DNA of 64,000 nt from Gillisia xinjiangensis (lineage in GTDB: Bacteria; Bacteroidota; Bacteroidia; Flavobacteriales; Flavobacteriaceae): assembly GCF_046298265.1 (NCBI RefSeq), contig NZ_JBKAHK010000003.1:124001-188000 (forward strand), in the 5' to 3' direction. The notes beneath the pieces were generated by a model that was given only the letters and a program-made list of their open reading frames with translations, did not search any database and was not told the DNA's origin. Within the stretch, counting starts at the first letter, position 1. Each line of letters begins with the position of its first letter. Of this stretch, positions 53,518 through 62,356 are shown one piece after another. The translations under genes and the position numbers were made by a program.

Positions 53518-55107
53518 TTATGGCCCACTTGCTGATGCAGCACAGGAAATAGCTTTAACTCTTATATAATAAGGATAAGAATAATTAAAAGTCGAAAATG
53601 ATAAATCAATTGCAGCTTGCTCTCTATTTAATGAATCAAAAGCTATCACATCTGGATCACAAGAAGATTCCCAACAGCTTGCACTCATACTACCATCTTG
53701 ATTGCTTGGTCTTACTTCAATCTCATAGGCTATTATTAAGTCATCTGGAAAATTACCATCTATACTTAGGCTAACATCCCCATTACTTAGTGAAGTATTA
53801 ACACTTCCATATGGATCTCCTATAATATTCTCTAAGAGAAGTCCAGTTTCAGCATTTTCAATTTTTAGAAACGCATCCTGATTATCAGAGTCAAAATAAG
53901 CAAAAGCACATCCTACTTCTAGATCTTCTTCTGTTTGAGGAATACTACAAACAGCTTGCAGATTTGCACAAGGATCTGTTTCATCCACACATCCATTTGG
54001 TAGGGTACCTGCTACATCTGGACAATCATCATCCAAATTTCTAACTTCATCACCATCACAATCAAAATTATCATAATTTGCAGCCTCCGGATCGCATTTA
54101 TTGGGTATATCATTACCATTACAATCATCATTTGGGTCCAGTGGATCACATTCACCGTTTCCATTATCATCATCTCCACAATTAATTCTAACATGTCTAT
54201 AAGCTGGCACTAAGGAAAGTTGTGCAGTGATATCCGTCTGAGTAATTGTGAATTCAAAGAAGTCTGAAGCATCTGCATCATAAGCTCCGGCATCTAGTAC
54301 AGTTACTCTTACATAATACAATTCTCCTTCTCCTAATGGAGATAATGGGAAACACAATACAGTGGCTGCAAAACTATTGCCCGCGCCAGAAACTGAATTC
54401 ATTTCTCCATCTACAATAACCTCAGAGCCATCATAACCATCTGCCCAAACATCAACTTCGAACAACGCTGGGTATTCTCTACCGGTCTCGTCATCACAAT
54501 AGTTCACGAAGATGCAATAGTTGTTCTCTACCTCTATTAGGTTAATATCGAAGAAAATATAACCAAAGGCCTCTTCCTCTCGTGGAACAAAGCACAATAC
54601 ATCCACTTCAATATAAGGCTTGGTTCCTGCGCCCAGGACAATTTCCTGTGGCAAAGGATCGCCCACACTTCCGGCATAGGCACCTCCTTCACGGGGAGCT
54701 ACCCATAATACCTGGTGATCGGCACTATACACTATAAAATATTCTAATTGGTAGGTACCTGCCGGTAAGCCCAAGTCTTCGGAGTATTCGGTTTCCCAAC
54801 TTCCGCTGTTATTTTTGATGTTGATCTTGATAAAATCATCAGCATCTGCACCCGGGGCTTCCGGGTTCTTATTTGCTACCCAAGCATCACTGTCATCGGT
54901 TAATGCAACTAAAACATAGGCTGGGTCTGCATCACGGCATTCCACAGGATCTTGTTGTTGTTTGTTAAAATCATTCAGCAACGTACCAAATTGAATCTGG
55001 AAGGTTTCCTGGACATTAGGATCGACTGCCGTTTCTTCTTTACTACAACTAGTAAAGAGCAATGCCAGGATCGCGATATAACTTAAAAGATAATTTAATT
55101 TTTTCAT
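53518..55107 (-). CDS. Tandem surface lipoprotein A with calcium-binding (TSP3-like) repeats
   Basis: 529 residues. Lipoprotein signal ending LLFTSC (Cys21). Residues about 25-305 are almost identical to the neighbouring lipoprotein B. They are followed by an aspartate-rich, cysteine-containing region (about 310-385: DDDNGNGECDPLDPND, DCDGDEVRNLDDDCPD) like thrombospondin type 3 repeats. A unique beta-rich C-terminal domain (about 395-529) follows. No catalytic motif is recognised. The protein is probably displayed on the cell surface or in the periplasm and binds calcium. Separate terminator downstream, so it is probably an independent unit. Confidence 0.82.
   Translation of the reverse strand: MKKLNYLLSYIAILALLFTSCSKEETAVDPNVQETFQIQFGTLLNDFNKQQQDPVECRDADPAYVLVALTDDSDAWVANKNPEAPGADADDFIKINIKNNSGSWETEYSEDLGLPAGTYQLEYFIVYSADHQVLWVAPREGGAYAGSVGDPLPQEIVLGAGTKPYIEVDVLCFVPREEEAFGYIFFDINLIEVENNYCIFVNYCDDETGREYPALFEVDVWADGYDGSEVIVDGEMNSVSGAGNSFAATVLCFPLSPLGEGELYYVRVTVLDAGAYDADASDFFEFTITQTDITAQLSLVPAYRHVRINCGDDDNGNGECDPLDPNDDCNGNDIPNKCDPEAANYDNFDCDGDEVRNLDDDCPDVAGTLPNGCVDETDPCANLQAVCSIPQTEEDLEVGCAFAYFDSDNQDAFLKIENAETGLLLENIIGDPYGSVNTSLSNGDVSLSIDGNFPDDLIIAYEIEVRPSNQDGSMSASCWESSCDPDVIAFDSLNREQAAIDLSFSTFNYSYPYYIRVKAISCAASASGP
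54241..55030. repeat. Near-identical long direct repeat, copy 1
   Basis: Matches 55971-56760 at a constant offset of 1730 bases, with one difference seen by eye (54997 C, 56727 T), silent in both proteins. Encodes the shared N-terminal region of lipoproteins A and B. Confidence 0.92.
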
Positions 55108-55171
55108 GATTAAATAGTTTAGATTAAATTAGAATGGTTAATAAAAGAATATTCGTTTTGTTTGGACAATT

Positions 55172-55206
55172 AAAAACCATCCGTTGTAAATTTTACAACG
55201 GATGGA
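55172..55206 (-). terminator. Terminator of lipoprotein B gene
   Basis: CCATCCGTTGTAAA (55177-55190) pairs with TTTACAACGGATGG (55192-55205), then TTTTTAATTG on the minus strand. Confidence 0.85.
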
Positions 55207-55217
55207 TATTTTAAAAA

Positions 55218-56837
55218 TTAATCATCATTGTTACAAGTATCACCTGCATGAACAATAACCCAGAAACTACTATCATCACTGGTTCTAGTTAAAGTGAAAC
55301 TTGTATCACTATCCCCAACCTCATCGTTTCGGTTGTATTGACCTGGACTCTTAGCAATATTTCCCGGATTTTCTTCACTTAAATAAACATGAAGATCTGA
55401 AATTGTGAAACCAGGTTCTAGGTCTATGTCAAATTCTACTTGATTACCAGTAGCAGTTATAGTAACTTCTCCTGCCTTTGTTCCTTTACTTAAATCATTT
55501 TGACCTGCTCCTCTCCAGAAATCAAACGTTTGACTAGTGCCATCGGCAGTATTAAAATTTTCTGCCCAACCCCAACGATTAGATTTTGAAATGTCCTTTA
55601 TTTCTGTATCCCCAAACATGAAAGCTGTACCACACCCAGTATTCGGATCATCCATTGGACAACCATTATTAGTTGTGCTATAAACATCTGGACATTGATC
55701 AATACAATTTTCGAAACCATCACCATCAGAATCTCTGTCATCACAATCATCACAGGCATCTCCTATCCCGTCTTCATCCTCATCTTCCTGACCTGGATTA
55801 AATACTCCTGGGCAATTATCACATTCTGCTCCAACACAGTCGTTATCTGGTTTACAATCGCCATCAGGATCTTGGGGAGTTACAGGACAATCCCCTTGGT
55901 TATCACCACAATTAATCCTTATATGTTCATATCGAGGAGTTTGCAATAATTGTGCATCGATATCCGCCTGAGTAATTGTGAATTCAAAGAAGTCTGAAGC
56001 ATCTGCATCATAAGCTCCGGCATCTAGTACAGTTACTCTTACATAATACAATTCTCCTTCTCCTAATGGAGATAATGGGAAACACAATACAGTGGCTGCA
56101 AAACTATTGCCCGCGCCAGAAACTGAATTCATTTCTCCATCTACAATAACCTCAGAGCCATCATAACCATCTGCCCAAACATCAACTTCGAACAACGCTG
56201 GGTATTCTCTACCGGTCTCGTCATCACAATAGTTCACGAAGATGCAATAGTTGTTCTCTACCTCTATTAGGTTAATATCGAAGAAAATATAACCAAAGGC
56301 CTCTTCCTCTCGTGGAACAAAGCACAATACATCCACTTCAATATAAGGCTTGGTTCCTGCGCCCAGGACAATTTCCTGTGGCAAAGGATCGCCCACACTT
56401 CCGGCATAGGCACCTCCTTCACGGGGAGCTACCCATAATACCTGGTGATCGGCACTATACACTATAAAATATTCTAATTGGTAGGTACCTGCCGGTAAGC
56501 CCAAGTCTTCGGAGTATTCGGTTTCCCAACTTCCGCTGTTATTTTTGATGTTGATCTTGATAAAATCATCAGCATCTGCACCCGGGGCTTCCGGGTTCTT
56601 ATTTGCTACCCAAGCATCACTGTCATCGGTTAATGCAACTAAAACATAGGCTGGGTCTGCATCACGGCATTCCACAGGATCTTGTTGTTGTTTGTTAAAA
56701 TCATTCAGCAACGTACCAAATTGAATTTGGAAGGTTTCCTGGACATTAGGATCGACTGCCGTTTCATCTTTACTACAACTAGTAAAGATCATTGCGAAAA
56801 TTGCCAGAAAGGCAACGTAATTTTTAAAATTTTTCAT
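55218..56837 (-). CDS. Tandem surface lipoprotein B with calcium-binding (TSP3-like) repeats
   Basis: 539 residues. Lipoprotein signal ending MIFTSC (Cys20). The N-terminal region matches lipoprotein A almost residue for residue, then diverges. Residues about 310-395 form a longer TSP3-like stretch (CDNCPGVFNPGQEDEDEDG, CDDRDSDGDGFENCIDQCPD). The C-terminal domain (about 400-539) differs completely from A and has LEPGFTISDLHVYLSEENPG and FWVIVHAGDTC. The 5' leader (ATGATTTAAATAGTTTAGAT side) is also shared with A, so the duplication included it. Function unknown; a calcium-stabilised surface protein is inferred. Confidence 0.82.
   Translation of the reverse strand: MKNFKNYVAFLAIFAMIFTSCSKDETAVDPNVQETFQIQFGTLLNDFNKQQQDPVECRDADPAYVLVALTDDSDAWVANKNPEAPGADADDFIKINIKNNSGSWETEYSEDLGLPAGTYQLEYFIVYSADHQVLWVAPREGGAYAGSVGDPLPQEIVLGAGTKPYIEVDVLCFVPREEEAFGYIFFDINLIEVENNYCIFVNYCDDETGREYPALFEVDVWADGYDGSEVIVDGEMNSVSGAGNSFAATVLCFPLSPLGEGELYYVRVTVLDAGAYDADASDFFEFTITQADIDAQLLQTPRYEHIRINCGDNQGDCPVTPQDPDGDCKPDNDCVGAECDNCPGVFNPGQEDEDEDGIGDACDDCDDRDSDGDGFENCIDQCPDVYSTTNNGCPMDDPNTGCGTAFMFGDTEIKDISKSNRWGWAENFNTADGTSQTFDFWRGAGQNDLSKGTKAGEVTITATGNQVEFDIDLEPGFTISDLHVYLSEENPGNIAKSPGQYNRNDEVGDSDTSFTLTRTSDDSSFWVIVHAGDTCNNDD
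55971..56760. repeat. Near-identical long direct repeat, copy 2
   Basis: Partner of 54241-55030, in the same orientation, offset 1730 bases. Confidence 0.92.
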
Positions 56838-57053
56838 GATTTAAATAGTTTAGATTAATAATTAGAATGGTTAATAAAAATTTTATAAAGACACCCAATA
56901 CATGGGATAAAACTCTATTTAATAAAACTGTTATGTGGGGAATTTTAAAGCATAAGATTTTGAGGGGGGCTAATCTTATTACAAGTAAATATAGATTTGA
57001 TATTGTGAGAAAGCTATGGGTGAATTCACCCATTCTTTTAATCATAGTTCCTT

Positions 57054-58067
57054 TCAGGTGACTTTTACATTGATTAAATCGTGATTAATCGCGTAAATAA
57101 TGCTTTCAAGAATTGTTTCAGAATTGGTGCGTTTAATGATATTAGCCCTGTGCTTTTCTATAGTTTTTGGCGAAATAAACAAGGTTTCTGAAATATCTTT
57201 CGTTTTATATCCCTTACACAAAAGCATAATGATTTCTTTTTCTCTTTTACTGAAATTGAAAGTGGTATGTATGCTGTTTTCCTCGAAACATTTCTCTACC
57301 AAATCTGATGTACTACCTACCTGGTCGCTTAATTTGAATTTTTCTGAATAATGTATCATCATAATAAGTTGACCATCTATCATTCTATCAAGTTTGGAAA
57401 AACTGATTTTGGCTTCGCGAATTTTCCCGTTACTTAATCGTAACGAGGTTTTTGTATTGGCTTGCATATGCTTTCCCCTGGAAAAATTTCGCAAGCTCGT
57501 TTTAACTTTGATTTTATTCTCACAATGAACAAAATCGGTAAGCTTAAGTCCTTCGGTTTGTTGTACTTTAAAACTGTGTCTAAAGGCATCGTTCATCGCG
57601 ATGATATTTTCCTGCTGTAACAGTACTACCGGATTTTCCATGATATTAAAGAGACCTAAAAAAGCATCTTTCCAGTAATTGGTCAAGGTCCTATCCTTCG
57701 TTACCAGTTCCAGCAACTCATCACATAGACAATTTGTAGAAATGGATGTGTAAAAAATTTGATCTACCAAATCATTAAACCGCTCTTCAATTAAGGATCT
57801 TTCCAAAGCCTCTCCATAAATTATTAAATGACTTTTTTTCAGGAAATGCGTAGACCTAAAATTCCCAAGGTTTTTAAGGCTTTTTAAATTTAACGAGGTC
57901 TGATCTATCAGGATAATATCCGGTAAAAGCTTTAATGCAGTAGAGTATCCGGAGTGCAGGGAATTCACTGTGTGAACTATAAATTGAAGACTCAAGCCTT
58001 CTTTCAAATCAGCAATCAAATTTTTCTGACTACTGATGATCAACAAATGTTTTTTTTCTGTTTTCAT
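57054..58067 (-). CDS. LuxR-type regulator with degenerate receiver-like and PAS domains
   Basis: 337 residues. The N-terminus (1-110) resembles a response-regulator fold (LLIISSQKNLIADLKEGL, PDIILIDQ) but lacks a clear acidic pocket. The middle (about 115-235) is PAS-like (NIMENPVVLLQQENIIAMND). The C-terminal LuxR/GerE helix-turn-helix is clear: SKREKEIIMLLCKGYKTKDI and LFISPKTIEKHRANII. No partner kinase is nearby. It lies upstream of the tandem lipoprotein genes on the same strand, with 216 bases between, and may regulate them (inference). ATG start at 58067. Confidence 0.83.
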   Translation of the reverse strand: MKTEKKHLLIISSQKNLIADLKEGLSLQFIVHTVNSLHSGYSTALKLLPDIILIDQTSLNLKSLKNLGNFRSTHFLKKSHLIIYGEALERSLIEERFNDLVDQIFYTSISTNCLCDELLELVTKDRTLTNYWKDAFLGLFNIMENPVVLLQQENIIAMNDAFRHSFKVQQTEGLKLTDFVHCENKIKVKTSLRNFSRGKHMQANTKTSLRLSNGKIREAKISFSKLDRMIDGQLIMMIHYSEKFKLSDQVGSTSDLVEKCFEENSIHTTFNFSKREKEIIMLLCKGYKTKDISETLFISPKTIEKHRANIIKRTNSETILESIIYAINHDLINVKVT

Positions 58068-58598
58068 CCCTAAATAATTTTAAATACATATCAAGCCTTT
58101 TCAGATTTATACAAACTGAGATTCGGGAGGATAAATAATAGGTGCGTGCCTTTAGAGGACACAAAATAATCCGGGGGGATTAACAAAAAAACAGGGGTAT
58201 TATTTTAATTTTGGAGTTGAAATAACATCTGTAGGGTACGATGCAAAAAAAATTGGGGAGAGTTTGATATTATAAATATAGGGGAAATTACCTATAAATC
58301 CTCTAAAATTTAAGTAATATTATCCTGACAAGCAGGTTGTTAAAATCTTGTTCTAAAAAGTTAAACTTCGGATTAAATCCTTGTTTTTTTAACATTGACT
58401 TCCTCTACTAGGATTTATTAACAATTTCACACCTTTAAAAAACGTCATATTCTGTAATAAAACCCATTTTTTATAAATTTTTTCTTCTTTATTATTTAAT
58501 ATGTGCTAAAGAATTTACCTATTAATTAACAAGGCCATGTTTAGGCTTTCTTTTTAGTTAGCAACAGTTTAAGTACCTTTGCCCACTTGAGGAAAAAT
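58068..58598. other. 531-base divergent spacer between the LuxR-type gene and uvrA
   Basis: AT-rich with no gene. Holds the uvrA promoter box at 58574-58581. No perfect box for the regulator was found; ACAAAATAATCC near 58157-58168 is one base from the reverse consensus. Confidence 0.55.
58574..58581 (+). promoter_or_regulatory. TACCTTTG -7 box of uvrA
   Basis: Perfect TAnnTTTG ending 17 bases before ATG 58599. Transcription would begin near 58587, where the longest frame has a TTG; hence ATG 58599 is the start, with a leader of about 12 bases. Confidence 0.65.
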
Positions 58599-61439
58599 AT
58601 GGCTAAAGCTGAAGAGAATATAGAAGTATTAGGGGCCAGGGTTCATAATTTAAAAAATATAGATGTTACCATACCCCGCGAAAAATTGGTTGTTATTACA
58701 GGGCTTTCAGGATCGGGAAAATCATCTCTTGCCTTCGATACCATTTATGCCGAGGGACAACGCAGGTATATAGAAACTTTTTCGGCCTATGCCCGTCAGT
58801 TTCTTGGCGGAATGGAGCGTCCGGATGTAGACAAGATCGAAGGACTCTCTCCCGTGATTGCAATAGAACAAAAAACCACGAGTAAAAATCCGCGGAGTAC
58901 CGTTGGTACCATAACTGAAATCTATGATTTCCTGAGATTGCTTTTTGCAAGAGCCGCAGATGCCTATAGTTATAACACCGGCGAAAAAATGGTGAGTTAT
59001 AATGATGAGCAAATCAAGGACCTTATCATTAAAAACTTCAAAGGTAAACGCATCAGCATTCTGTCTCCCGTGGTGCGTTCCCGGAAGGGTCATTACAGGG
59101 AACTCTTTGAGCAAATTTCAAAACAGGGATTTGTAAAAGTACGTACAGATGGGGAGGTACGCGACCTGGTAAAGGGAATGAAGCTGGACCGTTATAAAAT
59201 GCATGATATTGAGATCGTGGTGGACCGCCTGAAGATCGATGAAAAAGCGGAGTCCCAGAAAAGACTGGAGGAGAGCATAAAAACCGCGATGTATCACGGG
59301 GAAGATGTGTTGATGATAATGGAGCAGGAAAGTGGCGATATTCGCTATTTTAGCCGAAATTTAATGTGTCCCACTTCCGGGGTTTCGTACCCCAATCCAG
59401 AGCCAAACAACTTTTCCTTCAACTCCCCAAAAGGAGCCTGTCCTACCTGTAACGGAATAGGCACCCTGCATAAAGTGAATGTCGATAAACTTATTCCGAA
59501 TAGAACACTTTCCATTAAGAAGGGTGCACTTGCCCCACACGGCCCACAAAAGAAAAACTGGATTTTTTCTCAGCTGGAACTCATCGCAGAAAGATTTGAC
59601 TTTAAGCTAAGTGATCCCGTAGAATCCGTTCCGCAACCTGCACTGGATATGATCCTGTTTGGAGGAAAGGAAAAGTTTTCAAAACAATCTGAAACCCTTG
59701 GGATCACCAGGGATTATAAAATAGATTTTGAAGGTGTAGCTACTTTTATTGAAGCCACCTTTAACAACAATGATTCAACGTCCTTAAAACGTTGGGCAAA
59801 GGAATATATGGACAAAATTGAATGTCCGGATTGTGAAGGAAGCAGACTTAAAAAAGAGTCGCTTTATTTCAGGATTAAAGATCATAACATTGCTCAACTG
59901 GCTCAAAAAGACATCACAGATCTGGCCGAATGGTTTGAGAATTTAAACGATAAGCTTTCAGAAAAACAACTTTTAATCGCTTCCGAAGTAATAAAAGAAA
60001 TAAAGATAAGACTTCAGTTTTTGGTGGATGTAGGCTTAACCTATCTTTCCCTTAACAGAGGATCAAAATCCCTTTCAGGCGGGGAAGCACAACGTATAAG
60101 ACTCGCCACTCAAATAGGTTCCCAATTGGTTGGTGTCCTGTATATTCTGGACGAACCGAGCATTGGACTCCATCAAAGAGACAATGAAAAACTCATCAAT
60201 TCGCTAATTTCATTGCGCGATCTTGGAAATTCTGTTATAGTGGTTGAACACGATAAGGATATGATAGAACGGGCAGATCACGTTATAGATATTGGCCCTC
60301 ATGCAGGAAGACACGGAGGTGAAATAATTAGCCAGGGAACCCCTTCAGAAATAAAAAAACATAATACCATTACCGCCAACTATTTAAATGGCACGATGGA
60401 GATTGAAGTTCCCAAAGACCGAAGAAAAGGAAATGGAAAATATCTTATTCTAAAAGGGGCTACCGGAAACAACCTTAAAAATGTATCCATAAAAATTCCA
60501 TTAGGGCAAATGATTGCCGTTACAGGTGTTTCAGGAAGCGGGAAATCCACGCTTATCAATGAGACCCTCTACCCTATTATGAATGCCTTTTATTTTAATG
60601 GCGTAAAAGAGCCAATGCCTTACAAAAGCATAAAAGGGCTGGAGCATTTAGATAAAGTTATAGACATTAACCAATCTCCTATTGGAAGAACTCCCCGGTC
60701 TAATCCTGCAACTTATACAGGGGTTTTTTCTGAAATAAGAACCTTGTTTGCAAAAACACCTGAAGCGATGATTCGGGGTTACAAGCCGGGAAGATTCAGT
60801 TTTAATGTAAAAGGAGGTAGATGTGAAACATGCAGAGGTGGAGGTTTACGGGTGATCGAGATGAATTTCCTGCCGGATGTTTATGTGGAATGCGAAACCT
60901 GCCAGGGAAAACGGTTTAACCGGGAGACCCTGGAAATACGATATAAAGGAAAATCGATTTCAGATATACTGGAAATGACCATAAATGAGGCAACCCCATT
61001 TTTTGAACTAATTCCAAAGATCTACAGGAAATTAAAAACCATACAGGATGTTGGGCTGGGATATATTACATTAGGCCAGCAAAGCACCACCCTCTCCGGA
61101 GGGGAAGCCCAAAGGATAAAACTGGCTACCGAACTTTCAAAACGCGATACCGGAAATACATTTTATATATTAGATGAACCTACTACAGGACTTCATTTTG
61201 AAGATATACGTGTTTTGATGGATGTTTTAAATAGATTAGCCGATAAAGGAAATACCGTCGTGATTATTGAACATAATATGGATGTGATCAAAATGTCCGA
61301 TTATATAATCGATATTGGATACGAAGGCGGAAAAAATGGTGGGGAAGTTATCGTAAGCGGAACTCCGGAGCAAGTGGCTAAACATAAAAAGAGTTATACC
61401 GCACAATACCTGAGAAAAGAATTACAATCAAAAACCTAA
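58599..61439 (+). CDS. uvrA: Excinuclease ABC subunit A (UvrA)
   Basis: 946 residues from ATG 58599. UvrA recognises bulky DNA damage and loads UvrB in nucleotide excision repair. Two ABC ATPase modules are complete: Walker A GLSGSGKSSLAF and GVSGSGKSTLIN, signatures LSGGEAQRIRLA and LSGGEAQRIKLA, Walker B VLYILDEPSIGL and FYILDEPTTGL. Zinc-finger cysteines are seen in CPTCNGIG, CPDCEG and CETCRGGG with CETCQGKRF. Normal full length. Confidence 0.97.
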   Translation: MAKAEENIEVLGARVHNLKNIDVTIPREKLVVITGLSGSGKSSLAFDTIYAEGQRRYIETFSAYARQFLGGMERPDVDKIEGLSPVIAIEQKTTSKNPRSTVGTITEIYDFLRLLFARAADAYSYNTGEKMVSYNDEQIKDLIIKNFKGKRISILSPVVRSRKGHYRELFEQISKQGFVKVRTDGEVRDLVKGMKLDRYKMHDIEIVVDRLKIDEKAESQKRLEESIKTAMYHGEDVLMIMEQESGDIRYFSRNLMCPTSGVSYPNPEPNNFSFNSPKGACPTCNGIGTLHKVNVDKLIPNRTLSIKKGALAPHGPQKKNWIFSQLELIAERFDFKLSDPVESVPQPALDMILFGGKEKFSKQSETLGITRDYKIDFEGVATFIEATFNNNDSTSLKRWAKEYMDKIECPDCEGSRLKKESLYFRIKDHNIAQLAQKDITDLAEWFENLNDKLSEKQLLIASEVIKEIKIRLQFLVDVGLTYLSLNRGSKSLSGGEAQRIRLATQIGSQLVGVLYILDEPSIGLHQRDNEKLINSLISLRDLGNSVIVVEHDKDMIERADHVIDIGPHAGRHGGEIISQGTPSEIKKHNTITANYLNGTMEIEVPKDRRKGNGKYLILKGATGNNLKNVSIKIPLGQMIAVTGVSGSGKSTLINETLYPIMNAFYFNGVKEPMPYKSIKGLEHLDKVIDINQSPIGRTPRSNPATYTGVFSEIRTLFAKTPEAMIRGYKPGRFSFNVKGGRCETCRGGGLRVIEMNFLPDVYVECETCQGKRFNRETLEIRYKGKSISDILEMTINEATPFFELIPKIYRKLKTIQDVGLGYITLGQQSTTLSGGEAQRIKLATELSKRDTGNTFYILDEPTTGLHFEDIRVLMDVLNRLADKGNTVVIIEHNMDVIKMSDYIIDIGYEGGKNGGEVIVSGTPEQVAKHKKSYTAQYLRKELQSKT

Positions 61440-61442
61440 GTG

Positions 61443-61566
61443 CAGGCCCACAAGGTATGGCCCGATAATTCGGGAGAAAAATACTTATAAAAATTTGAGG
61501 AAGGCCGGCCCGCCTGAAAGATTCGGCCTCGCAGAAATAAACCCTCAAGGAGGGATTAAAATATAA
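61443..61566 (+). repeat. Dispersed element, copy B (between uvrA and the LOG gene)
   Basis: Longest copy (about 124 bases). It shares the GCCCACAAGGT left end, GAAAAATACTTATAAAAA middle and AAACCCTCAAGGAGGGATTA right end with copy A. It carries CCCGATAATTCGGG and a GGCCGGCCCGCC core. It ends 8 bases before the LOG-gene ATG. Confidence 0.68.
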
Positions 61567-61573
61567 AAAATTA

Positions 61574-62263
61574 ATGAGAGCAAAACGAGGAACTAAAGCC
61601 TGGAATGAAATAAAAACCAATGATTCCTGGGCCATTTTTAAAATAATGGGAGAGTTTGTAAAAGGATATGAGAAACTAAGCCAGATAGGCCCCTGCGTTT
61701 CCATCTTTGGCTCCGCCAGAACAAAACCAGACCAAAAATATTATAAATTAGCCGAAAAAATAGCCCAAAAAATAGTAGATCACGGCTATGGAGTGATTAC
61801 CGGAGGTGGGCCCGGAATTATGGAAGCGGGAAATAAAGGTGCACATCTTGCGGGCGGAACTTCCGTAGGATTGAACATTGACCTGCCTTTTGAACAACAT
61901 GACAATCCATACATCGATTCAAATAAAAATGTGGATTTTGATTATTTTTTCGTTCGTAAGGTGATGTTCGTTAAATACTCCCAGGGATTCGTTGTGATGC
62001 CCGGCGGATTTGGTACACTTGATGAGCTCTTTGAAGCGCTCACCCTTATTCAAACCAATAAAATAGATAAATTCCCCATTATTTTGGTAGGAACAGAATA
62101 TTGGGGCGGATTGCTGGACTGGATACGTAAAACACTTCAGGATGATTTTGAAAACATCAGCGATGGCGATATAGATCTGGTTCAACTGGTAGATACCGAA
62201 GATGAAGTAATAGAGATCCTGGATAAATTCTATGATGAATATAATCTAAGCCCTAATTTTTAA
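61574..62263 (+). CDS. LOG-family (lonely guy) nucleotide 5'-monophosphate phosphoribohydrolase-like protein
   Basis: 229 residues, TIGR00730 group. Diagnostic motifs are VSIFGSARTKPD, GVITGGGPGIMEAGNKGAH and MPGGFGTLDELFEALTLIQT (PGGxGTxxE). LOG proteins release the base from cytokinin ribotides; bacterial members act as purine/pyrimidine nucleotide nucleosidases. The dispersed element separates it from uvrA. ATG at 61574. Confidence 0.9.
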   Translation: MRAKRGTKAWNEIKTNDSWAIFKIMGEFVKGYEKLSQIGPCVSIFGSARTKPDQKYYKLAEKIAQKIVDHGYGVITGGGPGIMEAGNKGAHLAGGTSVGLNIDLPFEQHDNPYIDSNKNVDFDYFFVRKVMFVKYSQGFVVMPGGFGTLDELFEALTLIQTNKIDKFPIILVGTEYWGGLLDWIRKTLQDDFENISDGDIDLVQLVDTEDEVIEILDKFYDEYNLSPNF

Positions 62264-62356
62264 TAAGGACTTAATTGCTATTTTTATTTCTTTAATTATT
62301 TTTAAGCAAAAATAACCATACCCCCAGATTTACTAATTTTTTAATATCCGTACCTA

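Noticed and set aside
58722..59114. 130-codon open frame on the minus strand
   Set aside because: It is the shadow of the uvrA N-terminal region.
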